A DNA stretch of 48,270 nt from an uncultured Verrucomicrobiales bacterium (GCA_938008215.1 CALLLS010000045.1:1-48270), one strand, 5' to 3'; positions 24,262 to 34,300 are shown, numbered from the stretch's first letter. Translations and numbers: made by a program. The notes: generated from the letters alone by a model not told the origin.

Positions 24262-25890
24262 TCATTCTTGAAAACGTTGGGCAATCGGCATTCTACGCCC
24301 CACTCCGAAGGCTTTTGTAGTCACCCTTAGTCCTGGAGCCGCTTGATGCCTCTTCCACTCATTTAAATCCACACGGCGTTGCACCCATCTTACTAAAGAT
24401 TCCTTATATCCCGTTGCAGATAAAATTTCCTCTGCCGAACACTCATCCTCCACATACATTTCTAAGATTTCGTCCAACACCTCATATTCTGGTAATGTAT
24501 CTTGATCTGTTTGGTCTGGTCGTAATTCTGCGCTAGGGGCTTTATTAATCGTATTCCAAGGAATAATCTCCTCATCGCGATTTATCCATCTTGCTAACTC
24601 ATATACCATCGTCTTCGGCACATCACTAATAACCGCTAGCCCACCACACATATCACCATACATCGTGCAATACCCTACCGCCAGTTCACTTTTATTCCCT
24701 GTGGTAAGAAGTAAAGCCCCTGATTTATTAGAGAGAGACATCAGGTAAACACCACGAATCCGTGCCTGCATATTCTCCTCTGTCACATCTTCTTTAGCTC
24801 CGTCAAAGGGCACTTTCATTGCCTCCTTCACCGTCTGAAAGGTGTCGGAAATTTCTACGCGATCGCATCGCATCCCTAGCTTCTCTGCTAACACTAGTGA
24901 ATCATCTACGCTTCCCTCAGAAGAATAGGGACTCGGCATAGTAAGTCCATGCACACTCTCTCCACCCAAAGCCTTTTGTGCTAAGTATGCCGTCATTGCT
25001 GAGTCTATCCCGCCACTCAATCCTAAACACGCTTTAGAAAAGCCACATTTCTGAGAATAATCTGCTAAGCCTAAAACAAGAGCATCATGAAGCTCCTCCA
25101 TTGGTTCATTCAGCTTCATTTCAATTGCTGTCCCTTCAGAGTCCACAACGATCACTTCATCTTTAAACTGAGCTGCCTGCCCTATTAGGTGACCTTTCGC
25201 CGAAAACGCTAATGAACCACCATCGAAAATGAGCTGATCATTCCCTCCTAAGCTATTGCAGTAAAATAAAGGCAACCCTGCCTCAAGTGCTACGGAGCTC
25301 AGTAGCCCCGCCCGTCTCTCTTGCTTTCCTAAGCTAAAAGGTGATGCGCTAAGGTTAACTATCAGGTCAGCCCCCTGCTCCACTAGACTCTCAACTGGAT
25401 TTTTTTTATAAAGGGGGCGATGAAGGTACTCGTCAGTCCAGATGTCTTCACAAATCGTAATTCCTACTTTCTCGCCCTTAAACTCCCAAATTAAATTTTC
25501 CTCTGCTGGTTTATAATACCTTCTTTCGTCGAAAACATCATAGGTAGGAAGTAAGGTTTTATCTCTCCTCCCCACAACCTTGCCTTCATGTAATATCGCT
25601 ACTGAGTTAAAAAAAGGCTTCCCAACTCCATCAGATTTCTCTGCGTAACCTACTAGTAAGGGGACGCGACCCACCTCCTTAGCCATTTCTTCCAGCACCA
25701 CTTTTGACTGAGGAATAAAACGGGACTTAAAAAGTAAGTCTCTGGGTGGATACCCTATCAAGCTACATTCGGGCGAAACAACAAGCTCCGCACCTTTATC
25801 AAGTGCTTCCCTATACGCATTGACAAGCTTCTTAGCGTTCCCTTGAAAATCTCCAATCGTGGGATTTATTTGAGCGAGCCCTATTTTCAT
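24262..25890 (-). CDS. nadE: Glutamine-dependent NAD+ synthetase
   Basis: About 542 residues from the ATG at 25890. Makes NAD+ from deamido-NAD with glutamine. The N-terminal nitrilase-like glutaminase domain has the catalytic Glu in SPECSLIGYPPRD, Lys in GRRDKTLLPTYDVFDERRYY and Cys in GITICEDIW. The C-terminal synthetase has the P-loop GLSGGIDSAMTAYL and TTGNKSELAVGY. An upstream in-frame start (25917) would overlap the CPBP gene by 23 bp; MKIGLAQINPTIGD at 25890 is the normal family N-terminus and lies 4 bp after the CPBP stop. Cotranscription with the protease gene is likely. Confidence 0.96.
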   Translation of the reverse strand: MKIGLAQINPTIGDFQGNAKKLVNAYREALDKGAELVVSPECSLIGYPPRDLLFKSRFIPQSKVVLEEMAKEVGRVPLLVGYAEKSDGVGKPFFNSVAILHEGKVVGRRDKTLLPTYDVFDERRYYKPAEENLIWEFKGEKVGITICEDIWTDEYLHRPLYKKNPVESLVEQGADLIVNLSASPFSLGKQERRAGLLSSVALEAGLPLFYCNSLGGNDQLIFDGGSLAFSAKGHLIGQAAQFKDEVIVVDSEGTAIEMKLNEPMEELHDALVLGLADYSQKCGFSKACLGLSGGIDSAMTAYLAQKALGGESVHGLTMPSPYSSEGSVDDSLVLAEKLGMRCDRVEISDTFQTVKEAMKVPFDGAKEDVTEENMQARIRGVYLMSLSNKSGALLLTTGNKSELAVGYCTMYGDMCGGLAVISDVPKTMVYELARWINRDEEIIPWNTINKAPSAELRPDQTDQDTLPEYEVLDEILEMYVEDECSAEEILSATGYKESLVRWVQRRVDLNEWKRHQAAPGLRVTTKAFGVGRRMPIAQRFQE

Positions 25891-25894
25891 CTTT

Positions 25895-26671
25895 TTACCA
25901 AAGTCCGTATTTACCAAAATGCAATGCGTAAATTCCCATCAGCAAATTTGCCACTCCGTGCATCACAACGACGGAAAGTAAACTGCGAGTCACGACCGTC
26001 ACCCAATATGCCAAAACTCCATAAATGAATGCAGCTGCATAATCGACAGGAGCATGAGCAATTACGAAAGCGAGGGTTACTACCCAAAACGTAAGTATAG
26101 AAGGCTTCCCAAACGGCACTTTCCAAAACCGCCCTGCGGGACCATCCCGATCCAAGAGATACCGCATTAAGAAGCTACGCCAGAAAATTTCCTCTGCTAA
26201 GGCCACCAGCACGACCGCTCGCCAAAACCGGGCTATCACTGCGACCCAATACTGCACAGAACCGTTCTCAAACAAACTTCCATCAAAACCTTCTCTTCGC
26301 TCTTGGATACCCAGCCTCTTCATCCAGCCTTCTGGATCCTCTTCCAGCCCCAACCATTCGTAAAGCTGCGTAGGTAAAATCCAAAAAACAATCCCAACAG
26401 CACCCATTACAGCGCCAAACCATACCCACTTACTCCACTTTAGCTCATAATTTTTCCAAAAGAAAAGCAGCGCTGCCGTTCCTAAAATGACTTCCAGTCC
26501 TAAGATCCAATACTCTGGCTGGCGTTGCCACCAAGGAAGCTCTGAGTGATCACGGAAGAAACCAATATAAGGAATCACATTTCCGCCAATTAATCCCATG
26601 ATAAGGATAATCCCAAGCGGCACGACGTGTGCGAGAGTGCGATCATTCCTCCATTTCTCTAACTTGCTCAT
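25895..26671 (-). CDS. CPBP-family intramembrane metalloprotease, CAAX protease-related
   Basis: 258 residues, about seven or eight membrane segments. The CPBP (Rce1/Abi) motifs are visible: EEIFWRSFL (catalytic Glu-Glu...Arg, about 167-175), FVIAHAPVDYAAAFIYG (His motif 2, about 200) and VVVMHGVANLLMG (His/Asn motif 3, about 238-250). The wording closely resembles the group associated with exosortase/PEP-CTERM systems (CAAX prenyl protease-related, TIGR03008). The neighbouring divergent gene encodes a PEP-CTERM protein, which strengthens that association, although a processing role is inferred only. It is upstream of, and probably cotranscribed with, nadE. Confidence 0.85.
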   Translation of the reverse strand: MSKLEKWRNDRTLAHVVPLGIILIMGLIGGNVIPYIGFFRDHSELPWWQRQPEYWILGLEVILGTAALLFFWKNYELKWSKWVWFGAVMGAVGIVFWILPTQLYEWLGLEEDPEGWMKRLGIQERREGFDGSLFENGSVQYWVAVIARFWRAVVLVALAEEIFWRSFLMRYLLDRDGPAGRFWKVPFGKPSILTFWVVTLAFVIAHAPVDYAAAFIYGVLAYWVTVVTRSLLSVVVMHGVANLLMGIYALHFGKYGLW

Positions 26672-26771
26672 TTAGAGAATTTAAATCACAGATGGACAGC
26701 CATTGGCACGGATTATTTTCCTCTTTCTTTACTCTCAAGCCGTATACCTTGACCAAATATCATCAATTCTT

Positions 26772-26858
26772 GAGGGTGCGAAATCCCGTCCTGTGGTATT
26801 CCTTTCTAAAGGCAGACTAAAATACACCCTTCTTTTTGCAAAGAAAAGATGCACCCTC
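26772..26858. promoter_or_regulatory. Symmetric intergenic motif between CPBP and PEP-CTERM genes
   Basis: GAGGGTGC (26772-26779) and GCACCCTC (26851-26858) are perfect inverse complements 71 nt apart. Between them TACACCCTTC (26823-26832) repeats the right-hand motif with changes. CCTTTCTAAAGG and TTCTTTTTGCAAAGAA form two small inner hairpins. The whole could be a structured leader for either gene or a set of binding sites. The 265-bp gap (26672-26936) otherwise holds only AT-rich sequence. Confidence 0.4.
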
Positions 26859-26936
26859 TAGCGAGAAGGCTTGCGACTTTTTTTCTTGGCGACACTTATT
26901 TTTAATTAAATAGTGTGATCATAACCATTGATTAGT

Positions 26937-27584
26937 ATGAAAATAGCCATTACTGCGATTTTATTATCACTTACATCTGTTTCCTTTTCCGCCGGTTTCC
27001 TCTTAGATGCTTTAACTGGTACTATCCCGGGCACTACTACTACTTGGACTGCAACTCAAACACAAGGCTCTTCCTTAAATGTTAGTGGTAATAATTTCAA
27101 AATGTCCTCAGCCTCAGCTGGTGGTGGTGCTGCTGCTGAAATAATGACGATTACTTTTACAGGTGGTGCAGTTGATATAGATGTTCTCCCCAGCGGAACC
27201 GGTCAAGCTCAGTTTAGTAACAGCAATGCTAGCAATACTCTTACCGCAGATGCAGGAGCTGGAGGCTGGTCGTTTACGGCAGGAACCGTAGTGCCTCATC
27301 GTGAAGACGCTCTCCCTGCTATAGACCCTAATTGGTACACCATCACCGGCAACTCAGTAGTTACAGATCGCGTTAAAGGGGGCAATCGCGCTAATGGAGA
27401 CTTAAGTGGAAATGAAGACTGGGGTAGCTTCTCAAATACTGGAGTTACCACCTTCACGTGGGCTACCGAAGCTGCCAACAACGAATCCTTCCAGTTCTGC
27501 GTTACGCCTGTCCCAGAACCAACATCAGCAGGACTTCTTGGATTAGGCGGACTAGCACTCTTACTTCGTAGATCACGCAAATAA
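26937..27584 (+). CDS. PEP-CTERM sorting-domain protein
   Basis: 215 residues from ATG 26937; the TTG at 26928 is a less likely start. A signal peptide (MKIAITAILLSLTSVSFSA) is followed by a low-complexity region rich in Gly, Ser, Thr and Ala with almost no Lys, then two Trp-containing stretches. The C-terminus has the tripartite sorting signal: VPEPTSAG, a hydrophobic run LLGLGGLALLL and RRSRK. Proteins of this type are cut by exosortase and are usually linked to the surface or extracellular polysaccharide. Tandem Thr/Gly/Asn wording suggests a beta-sandwich passenger, but no known domain is visible. Cognate exosortase is not in this window; the CPBP protease next door is the only related partner. 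Confidence 0.9.
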   Translation: MKIAITAILLSLTSVSFSAGFLLDALTGTIPGTTTTWTATQTQGSSLNVSGNNFKMSSASAGGGAAAEIMTITFTGGAVDIDVLPSGTGQAQFSNSNASNTLTADAGAGGWSFTAGTVVPHREDALPAIDPNWYTITGNSVVTDRVKGGNRANGDLSGNEDWGSFSNTGVTTFTWATEAANNESFQFCVTPVPEPTSAGLLGLGGLALLLRRSRK

Positions 27585-27644
27585 GAGTATTTACCTCCGT
27601 AGCGGGTAATAGATGTGGAACAGAAAACAGAGAATTCCAGCGTT

Positions 27645-28811
27645 TTACAGGTTTCCTACAAAACGCTCTATTCTGTCCAAAGCTACCTCTAGTTGATCGA
27701 ACGCAGTAGCATAACAACAGCGGAGGAAACCTTCTCCACAGGCACCAAAGGCGGTGCCCGGGACGGCGGCTACGTCCTCTTGTTCTAAGAGCTTCAATGC
27801 GAACTCATGGCTCGTCAGCCCAAAGCGTGTCACTTCAGGAAAGACATAAAACGCTCCACCAGGCAGGTGGCAATCCAAGCCCATTTCATTCAGACGTTTC
27901 ACCATGTAATTTCTTCTAATCTCATAACTCTCCTTCATCTTTTCGACTGCCGGAATACCACGCTCTAAAGCCTCAATAGCAGCCGCCTGACTCGTAATAG
28001 GTGCACACAGCATCGCATACTGGTGAATCTTCATCATCGCCTCGATTAGCTCTGGCGGCGCACAGGCATAACCCATGCGAAACCCAGTCATTGCGAAGGC
28101 TTTTGAAAAACCATGGAGCAAGATCGTTCTCTCACGCATTCCTGGCATTTGGGTAATGCTCAACCCTGCTTCCCCCTCGTATGTTAGCTCACTATAGATT
28201 TCGTCAGCGAGCACAATTAAGTCGTGCTTTACACAAACCTTCGCAATTTCCGCTAATTCTTCCTTACTCGCTATCGCACCCGTAGGGTTCGTAGGGTAAT
28301 TTAAAATAAGAACCTTACTTCTTGGTGTGATAACCGCCTCAATGTCCTCAGCCTGTAGTGCGAACCCGTCTTCTTTCTTGGTCGCTACTACTACTGGAAC
28401 GGCATGCGCCATCACTACACTTGGACTGTAAGAAACGTAACACGGCTCATGGTAAATCACTTCATCCCCTGGATTACAAAGAGCTCTCAGTGCTAGATCC
28501 ATCGCTTCAGAAACTCCTACTGTGACGAGCACTTCATTTTGGGGATCATAAGTGAGACCAAAAAAGTTCTCTACATACTTAGAGATCGATTTTCTCAAGC
28601 TTAGAAGGCCAAGATTAGAAGTATAACTGGTTTGTCCTTTCTCTAGGGAATAAATAGCAGCCTCCCGGATATTCCATGGTGTTTGGAAATCAGGCTCCCC
28701 GACTCCGAGAGAGATCACATCTTCCCGCCCAATCACTAACTCAAAGAAGTCCCGTATACCAGAACGTGGAATAGAGCCCACCGTTTGAGAGATTTTCTCC
28801 TGATAATTCAT
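27645..28811 (-). CDS. Alanine-type class I aminotransferase, AlaT-like
   Basis: 388 residues, fold-type I PLP enzyme. SLGVGEPDFQTPWNIREA (about 35-52), LTYDPQNEVLVTVGVSEAMDLAL, NYPTNPTGAI, LIVLADEIYSELTYEG and LHGFSKAFAMTGFRMGY, where the Lys binds PLP, are all intact. The sequence resembles the Bacillus YugH/AlaT group. Its ATG is 1 bp after the Lrp-family gene stop, the same order as alaR-alaT, so an alanine-synthesis aminotransferase under local Lrp control is a sound inference; aspartate specificity is not excluded. Confidence 0.88.
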   Translation of the reverse strand: MNYQEKISQTVGSIPRSGIRDFFELVIGREDVISLGVGEPDFQTPWNIREAAIYSLEKGQTSYTSNLGLLSLRKSISKYVENFFGLTYDPQNEVLVTVGVSEAMDLALRALCNPGDEVIYHEPCYVSYSPSVVMAHAVPVVVATKKEDGFALQAEDIEAVITPRSKVLILNYPTNPTGAIASKEELAEIAKVCVKHDLIVLADEIYSELTYEGEAGLSITQMPGMRERTILLHGFSKAFAMTGFRMGYACAPPELIEAMMKIHQYAMLCAPITSQAAAIEALERGIPAVEKMKESYEIRRNYMVKRLNEMGLDCHLPGGAFYVFPEVTRFGLTSHEFALKLLEQEDVAAVPGTAFGACGEGFLRCCYATAFDQLEVALDRIERFVGNL

Positions 28812-28812
28812 C

Positions 28813-29292
28813 TTATGGTGTCACAGGTAAGCGCTCCGTATCTTCATCATCTGTAAGGCATATTCCGTTTAGCTTATACGTCTTCAGTGGAAAATGTGTT
28901 CTGGTAGAAATGACTCCCCCTATTTTAGAAAGAGTGTCATAGACAAACGTTGCTATACCCAAATTATCATCTAGCTCGACTTCTAATAAGAGGTCATAAT
29001 CACCACTAAAAAGAGAGCAAGAGATCACTTGATCAAATCTTGCAATACGGTTCGCTAAGCGGTCATACCCTCCACCTGCCTCAGGCTTAATTTTCACCTC
29101 GATTAAGGCGTTAACCTTCTTCACCGCGAGCTTATCTTTATTCACGACATATGGTTGCCCAAGAATCGTTCCGTTCTCTTTCCACACCTTAAGTTGCGAT
29201 GCCACCTCCTCTTCCGTAAGCCCAGCTTCTTTCGCTAGGGTCTTCACCGTTTGAAAATTTGATCTTTGAATTAAATGTAATAATTCATCCAT
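28813..29292 (-). CDS. Lrp/AsnC-family transcriptional regulator
   Basis: 159 residues from ATG 29292 (the frame runs on to a TTG at 29331, which I reject because MDELLHLIQRS is the normal start). An N-terminal winged helix-turn-helix (TVKTLAKEAGLTEEEVASQLKVW) is followed by the effector-binding RAM domain: ALIEVKIKPEAGGGYDRLANRIARF, ISCSLFSGDYDLLLEVE and ISTRTHFPLKTYK. Lrp proteins usually bind an amino acid and regulate the adjacent gene; here the adjacent gene is the aminotransferase, cotranscribed with 1 bp spacing. Confidence 0.9.
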   Translation of the reverse strand: MDELLHLIQRSNFQTVKTLAKEAGLTEEEVASQLKVWKENGTILGQPYVVNKDKLAVKKVNALIEVKIKPEAGGGYDRLANRIARFDQVISCSLFSGDYDLLLEVELDDNLGIATFVYDTLSKIGGVISTRTHFPLKTYKLNGICLTDDEDTERLPVTP

Positions 29293-29424
29293 ACTTTTTT
29301 CATAAGATGCTCCTACCACAAAGGCAATCAAAAGATAGTTCCCGAGCCTTCAAATTCACTATTAAGAAGAGCTTTTAGATTATGCCCCCCTCTTTTCACC
29401 CAAGATTGTATTTTACTAATGAAC

Positions 29425-30372
29425 TTAACGACGCCTTCTCGAGCTCATCGCCCTTCTTGGCGATTTCATTTCTTTTCTTAGTTCATCAGTGTAAGTTTTC
29501 ATTGTGATGAACTCAAAGCGGCGGTCTCTCGCTCCTTCTCTACAGAAATCCTTAACCAAGTCGTAATACGATTTAGTGGTGCCTGGTGCCGTGTAATCAG
29601 CGAAGTGCATAGACAGCAATATTACAGGGTTAGACAATTCCCTATGTAACTGCGCGGAAACTTCGGCATTGCTCATCTTGTCGTCCTGCCAATTGTAATC
29701 CATACTGATGGTATATTTCCCATTGTCTCGTTTCCATGAAGGAACACTGACAGTTAATATGCCGTGTCGGAATTCTACCGGGCTGCCCACTGGAGAAAAA
29801 TCGTAGGTGTAGTTATTCTTCTTCAGAGCCTTATACAAATTATCATTGATCGCCAAGTAAGGCGCTCTGAATCCAGTGCATTTGTAAGGAGCCCCACTCT
29901 GATCTCTGAAACGCTCGGCGACGTCTTCATCAAACTCGCAGAGTTCCGTGTCCCATTGCTTGAGTGACCACTCCTTTCCATTACAATGCCTCACGGTGTG
30001 CGAGCCCATCTCATGACCAGCGTCGAGAATATTTTGAGTGAGCTGAACACGTCTAGCGATCTCTTTTTCAGTGCCCCCGTAGCCAATATCTGGAGTCCCC
30101 AGTCCTCCAGTGTGCCAATAGGTAGAATTCGCATACATCGTGAATTTTGCAGGTAATCCACTCAATCGAGTAAGTTCGCCCCCAAAGTTTACGACATCCT
30201 TAAGCTTAGCGTGGCTTTTGCTACCATCAAAACACAGCGCGACTTTGATGCGCTCTGACTTAGATCCAGCCCCTAAGCCTAAATGCGTTCCAGCTAAAAG
30301 GCTACCCAAGATGCCTACCGCAGAACGGCGGGTATATGAAGTTGAGGAAGAGTGTATAGTGTGAGATTGCAT
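29425..30372 (-). CDS. Polysaccharide deacetylase-like protein, exported, basic tail
   Basis: 315 residues. The N-terminus YTRRSAVGILGSLLAGTHLG looks like a Tat-type signal with a twin Arg. The NodB-like fold then has CFDGSKS (motif 1, Asp pair reduced to one), MGSHTVRHCNG (His pair HxxxH) and TGFRAPYL (motif 3). The C-terminus ends in a strongly basic stretch (SPRRAMSSRRRR). Motif 1 differs from the canonical TFDDG, so catalytic competence is less certain than in the 1723-2433 gene. It is a lone minus-strand gene between the Lrp gene and the TPR gene; both flanks hold short gaps with no obvious promoter. Confidence 0.85.
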   Translation of the reverse strand: MQSHTIHSSSTSYTRRSAVGILGSLLAGTHLGLGAGSKSERIKVALCFDGSKSHAKLKDVVNFGGELTRLSGLPAKFTMYANSTYWHTGGLGTPDIGYGGTEKEIARRVQLTQNILDAGHEMGSHTVRHCNGKEWSLKQWDTELCEFDEDVAERFRDQSGAPYKCTGFRAPYLAINDNLYKALKKNNYTYDFSPVGSPVEFRHGILTVSVPSWKRDNGKYTISMDYNWQDDKMSNAEVSAQLHRELSNPVILLSMHFADYTAPGTTKSYYDLVKDFCREGARDRRFEFITMKTYTDELRKEMKSPRRAMSSRRRR

Positions 30373-30385
30373 AGCTTTTGTTAGT

Positions 30386-30403
30386 TCTCATTCCTCAATG
30401 AGA
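30386..30403 (-). terminator. Short hairpin between deacetylase and TPR genes
   Basis: TCTCATT/AATGAGA, 7 bp with a 4-nt loop (CCTC on the plus strand), sits 14 bp upstream of the deacetylase start and 48 bp after the TPR stop on the same strand. There is no T-run, so a role as terminator or leader structure is only suggestive. Confidence 0.3.
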
Positions 30404-30450
30404 GAAGTAAAAAGAGTAACGCGGACACTCCTAAATGTGATGCGAGACCT

Positions 30451-31353
30451 TTATGGAGTAATCTCTAAGAGATCCTTATATTTAGAAGGAAGTTTGCGAG
30501 TTTGGTTTGTAAGATTGTTCCATAAGCGTGCTACTGATGCAGCTTCTAGTAATTGATAATATGCTGTGGAGTTTTTTTTAGCCTTATCTGTGCGTAGCTT
30601 TTTCTTAACATCCATCATTCCAGGTTTAGCTAAAATAGTATCGATAATTTTTTCACAGGCATTCTCTACTAAATCTACCTCTTTCAAATTCGACAGTGCT
30701 AGCATTTCGTTAAACTTCAACAACGACTCCTCTTCTTCACCTTTTGCTTGGAGGGCTAATGCATGACAATAAGATACTTGAGCCCATTGATAAGCTGGGA
30801 GCTTTTTCTTATCCCACTGTTTAGCGAGGAGGAGCATTTTATCCCAAGAACGAGATTTAACGGCATTCCAAAATGGATAAATAGAAAGCTGATTAATAAA
30901 ATTTTCATTTGTTAACGCTTCAGGTCTGAAGCTATCCAAAAGGCTATCTAAACTTTCTAAATCACCAGAGCGCCTTGCGCATTCCATCTCATAGAATGAA
31001 GCTAACACACTGTAATTGCCGGGAAGGATCTTAAGTCCTTGATATTCTTTTTTGCAGGTTTGGAACGCAGCTTTCGCCTCGTTGAATTTGCCCAGCTTGT
31101 AGCTCTCTAGACCTTTATGAAATGAAGAGGGGCGATAAAAAAAGATACTTTCAATATTATCTCTAGAAATCGCTGATTCTGTAGTGTCATTGACGTTATC
31201 AATATAGAATACTTTGGCTTTATCTGCCCTAACAAGGAGAGAACTCTTAGATGAGCCGTCTTTCATATTTATAACTACTTTAGCGGCATCTGCGTAAGAT
31301 AAGATAGTGGTAAACAATGCAAAAATTGCGCATGAAATTACTCTTGAATTCAT
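30451..31353 (-). CDS. Secreted TPR-like protein, last gene of Exb operon
   Basis: 300 residues. Signal peptide VISCAIFALFTTILSYADA, then a small beta region that includes KVVINMKDGSS and VNDTTESAISRDNIESIFFYRP, and from about residue 80 a helical repeat region (SYKLGKFNEAKAAFQTCKKEY is a clear TPR; SWDKMLLLAKQWDK follows). It ends in a short basic-rich tail. No catalytic motif. It starts 21 bp after the large TPR gene and is probably periplasmic, acting as an adaptor for the ExbBD-powered complex; that role is inferred from position. Confidence 0.8.
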   Translation of the reverse strand: MNSRVISCAIFALFTTILSYADAAKVVINMKDGSSKSSLLVRADKAKVFYIDNVNDTTESAISRDNIESIFFYRPSSFHKGLESYKLGKFNEAKAAFQTCKKEYQGLKILPGNYSVLASFYEMECARRSGDLESLDSLLDSFRPEALTNENFINQLSIYPFWNAVKSRSWDKMLLLAKQWDKKKLPAYQWAQVSYCHALALQAKGEEEESLLKFNEMLALSNLKEVDLVENACEKIIDTILAKPGMMDVKKKLRTDKAKKNSTAYYQLLEAASVARLWNNLTNQTRKLPSKYKDLLEITP

Positions 31354-31374
31354 AATTAAATTTTAAATGGGGGG

Positions 31375-34300
31375 TTATTTTTTCTCCTCAATCTGGGTTG
31401 CCATGTCTTTCACTTCACCAGATTCTCCGAATTTCTTCACCAAAGCTTCTGTTTCTTCCCATAACACTTTATCCTCAGGCACAAATTTATTGAGATTGAG
31501 CCTAGTAAGATCAACATATTTCCAACCTTGGTTATATGCCGCTTGCTTATCGCTCATAGTAATACTGCCGTCCTTACTTTCTTTCTGAGGAGTATTCCTT
31601 TTCCAAAGAAGTTCCATCATTCGTTTAGTCGAAGGCGCAGATACAGATATAACACCTAAATAAGACCCGTTTAATTTCACGTAAGCTTGTAGAGCGTCTG
31701 CGTCTTTCCCTTGTTTATCAAAACTGAGCGCATAGTTATAACTGGTTCTAGCTCGGTGCTTAGAAAACTTTTTATTATCAAGGTATTCTCTAGAGCGAGC
31801 ATTCACCTCCGCCCATTCTTCATTAGAAATATGAAGCTCTATTAAGCGAAAGAGCGCTCTTTCCTTATCCACATTCTTGGCTGAATCACTTGCATATATC
31901 CCGGTAAGGAGAGTCTGGGCCTGTTTTTTCTCTTCTGGTTTGTTAGAGCTTGCATAGACATCAGCGAGACCAAAGTCCGCTTTAAGCTTAAATTCTTTAT
32001 TCTTGCGCTTAATAATTTCCTGAAAGTAAGGAACAGATTCTCTTGGCGTAGCAGTCTTTTCTCTAATATAGTCTCCAATTTTCACTAAGCTATATGGTGT
32101 TAAGACAGCAGGGTTAAATTCGTTTTTAAGATCAGCAAATAACGCTTTAATACCAGCTTGTAAGGTATTCACTTTATTAGAATCTTTGTTCTTCTGAGTG
32201 ATCTTAATTTCACTCTCGTAAGCACCAATCAGAGCGATGCGTAACAGCGCCAAAGCTTCTTTATCTTCTGCGTCTATTCCATCAAAATTATAAAAATGCT
32301 CTTTAAGCTGATCTACATTATTTACCTCTAAAAATGAGTCTCTGTATGAATTAATTAAGTTTTCAAGCATGGGCTGACCAGGTAACTTAGCCACTCTAGC
32401 AATAACACTCTTCATCTTCTCTAAGCCTTCTGTAGCTCTACCTACTTTTTGCATTGCAGGGAAACCAGAAACCGCTACTTGCGCTTGAGATGGCGATTTC
32501 TCTGCGTAGCTCTTCCAATACTCATCATAATATTTTACGGCGTCTGAACTTCTGTCCGCACCTTTTCTTTCAGGGTCACCTAGAAGGAGAATTAGGCTGT
32601 AGAGAGATTCTTCACCTGCAGCTTTATTCCCTAACTCCTTTGATTTATCTAAGCCTTTCTTGTAGTATTCTTCAGCCTTTCCAAGGTCATCTAAAGAATA
32701 GTAGATACTGCCTTGGAGGTTATACGCGGCATCTATAATCGGGACACTAGGGAATTTTTCTAGTTCACCTAACTTTTTCATTGCAGAGTCTAGCTCGTCT
32801 AGGGAGAAATGAGAATTTGCTCTATCGAACAAAGCATATGGGTAAAGTGCTGAAGGAGTCTCCCTATTAGCTGCTAGATAGGCGTCCAACTTTTGACCTG
32901 CCGCTTCCCACTGCCCCATTCGAGTAAGGTTCGAGGCTTCTAAAAATACCGCGTCATCCTTAAATTTGCTTTCTGGATACTCACTTACATGCTGTGACAA
33001 ATACTTATCTGCATCCTGGTAGCGACCTAAATAGTAGTATGAACCACCTAACGCAAAAAGATTTGCGTCATGCGCTTCCGATGGCTTTGATTCTTCTAAT
33101 GATTCGAGCTGCGCAGTCGCAAGATCAAGCACTTCTTTATACTGCCCATTAAAATAAAGACCCGTAATCATTACTTTTTTAACTTCTTCTGCGTTTTCGC
33201 TTCCTGGGAAAGTCTTCACAAAGGTGTTTCCGTACTGTTCCGCCTTGCCTATTTTACCTATGTTTTGACACGTTCTAATTAAGCTAAATAAGTTTGATTC
33301 TCGATTAGGACTTTTAGGGTAACGCTCTTCTAACTGCTTATAAGCCGCATATGCCGCCCTGTTGTTTCCAGCATTTGACCAAAGGTATCCAGAGAGTGAT
33401 AAAGAAATGGCTTCGTTAGGCTCCTTGCTCCTCGCTTCATTCTCAAGTTTACTAATTAGTTCTTTTACTAATGGCGGAGAAATAATGATGAAACCATCAC
33501 GCAGTGGTCTAGTGATTTTTGAGCCTTCAAAAGACTTAGCGACAGCCTTTAGATCATTTATCGCTTCAAGTGTATCAGGCACTAAGCTCAATAATTCTAA
33601 AGGAACGATTTGCATATCAGCCTTAATTGCCTGAGACGCCCTAGAAAGGAGAATTTTAGAATATTGGCTGGCAACAAAAACGTCCGATTGCAAATCACTG
33701 CGATACTTTTTAAGAAAGTCTAAGATAATACCTTCATTCTTCTGCTTTATAGATTCTTCTAAGAGTGCATCAAAACCAGAGAAAATTGCTGCGGGAGGTG
33801 TGAGAAACTTATTCTTATTTTTAACAGCGCTTTCTAAGGATTTTATCCCCTCATCAATGTCACCTGTTTTAAACTGGCAAATACTGAGGTTAATTGAGAG
33901 CTTCCCTTTTGGATATTTATCATCTTGAGGGTTCGTTCGAGGATTTTTTTCTTTTAAGAATTGTTCAAATCTTATCTTTGCTTGCTCGTAATCACCCTGA
34001 GCGAAGAGAACATCACCCCACTTATATAAAGCATAATTTCTAAAGGTGTTCTTATTTTTTGCTTTCTCACTATTGGGATAATCATTGAAGCAATTCTGGA
34101 ATGATTTAGCGGCTTCAGGATAGAGCTTAAGTTTATCTTCACAATAGCCTTTATGATACCAGAACCAGCCGAATTTCGGCCCAAAGTCAATAATAGCATC
34201 CTCTGGCTTATTTACTCCAGTGAATAACGTAAGAGTATCTAGAGCTCCTTGCCAGTCACTAGCTTTCATTTTCTCTAAGCTTTGATTGTAAGCTTCCTTA

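Noticed and set aside
26928-26936. TTG start for the PEP-CTERM protein
   Set aside because: ATG at 26937 gives a normal signal peptide start; the three extra residues are unneeded.
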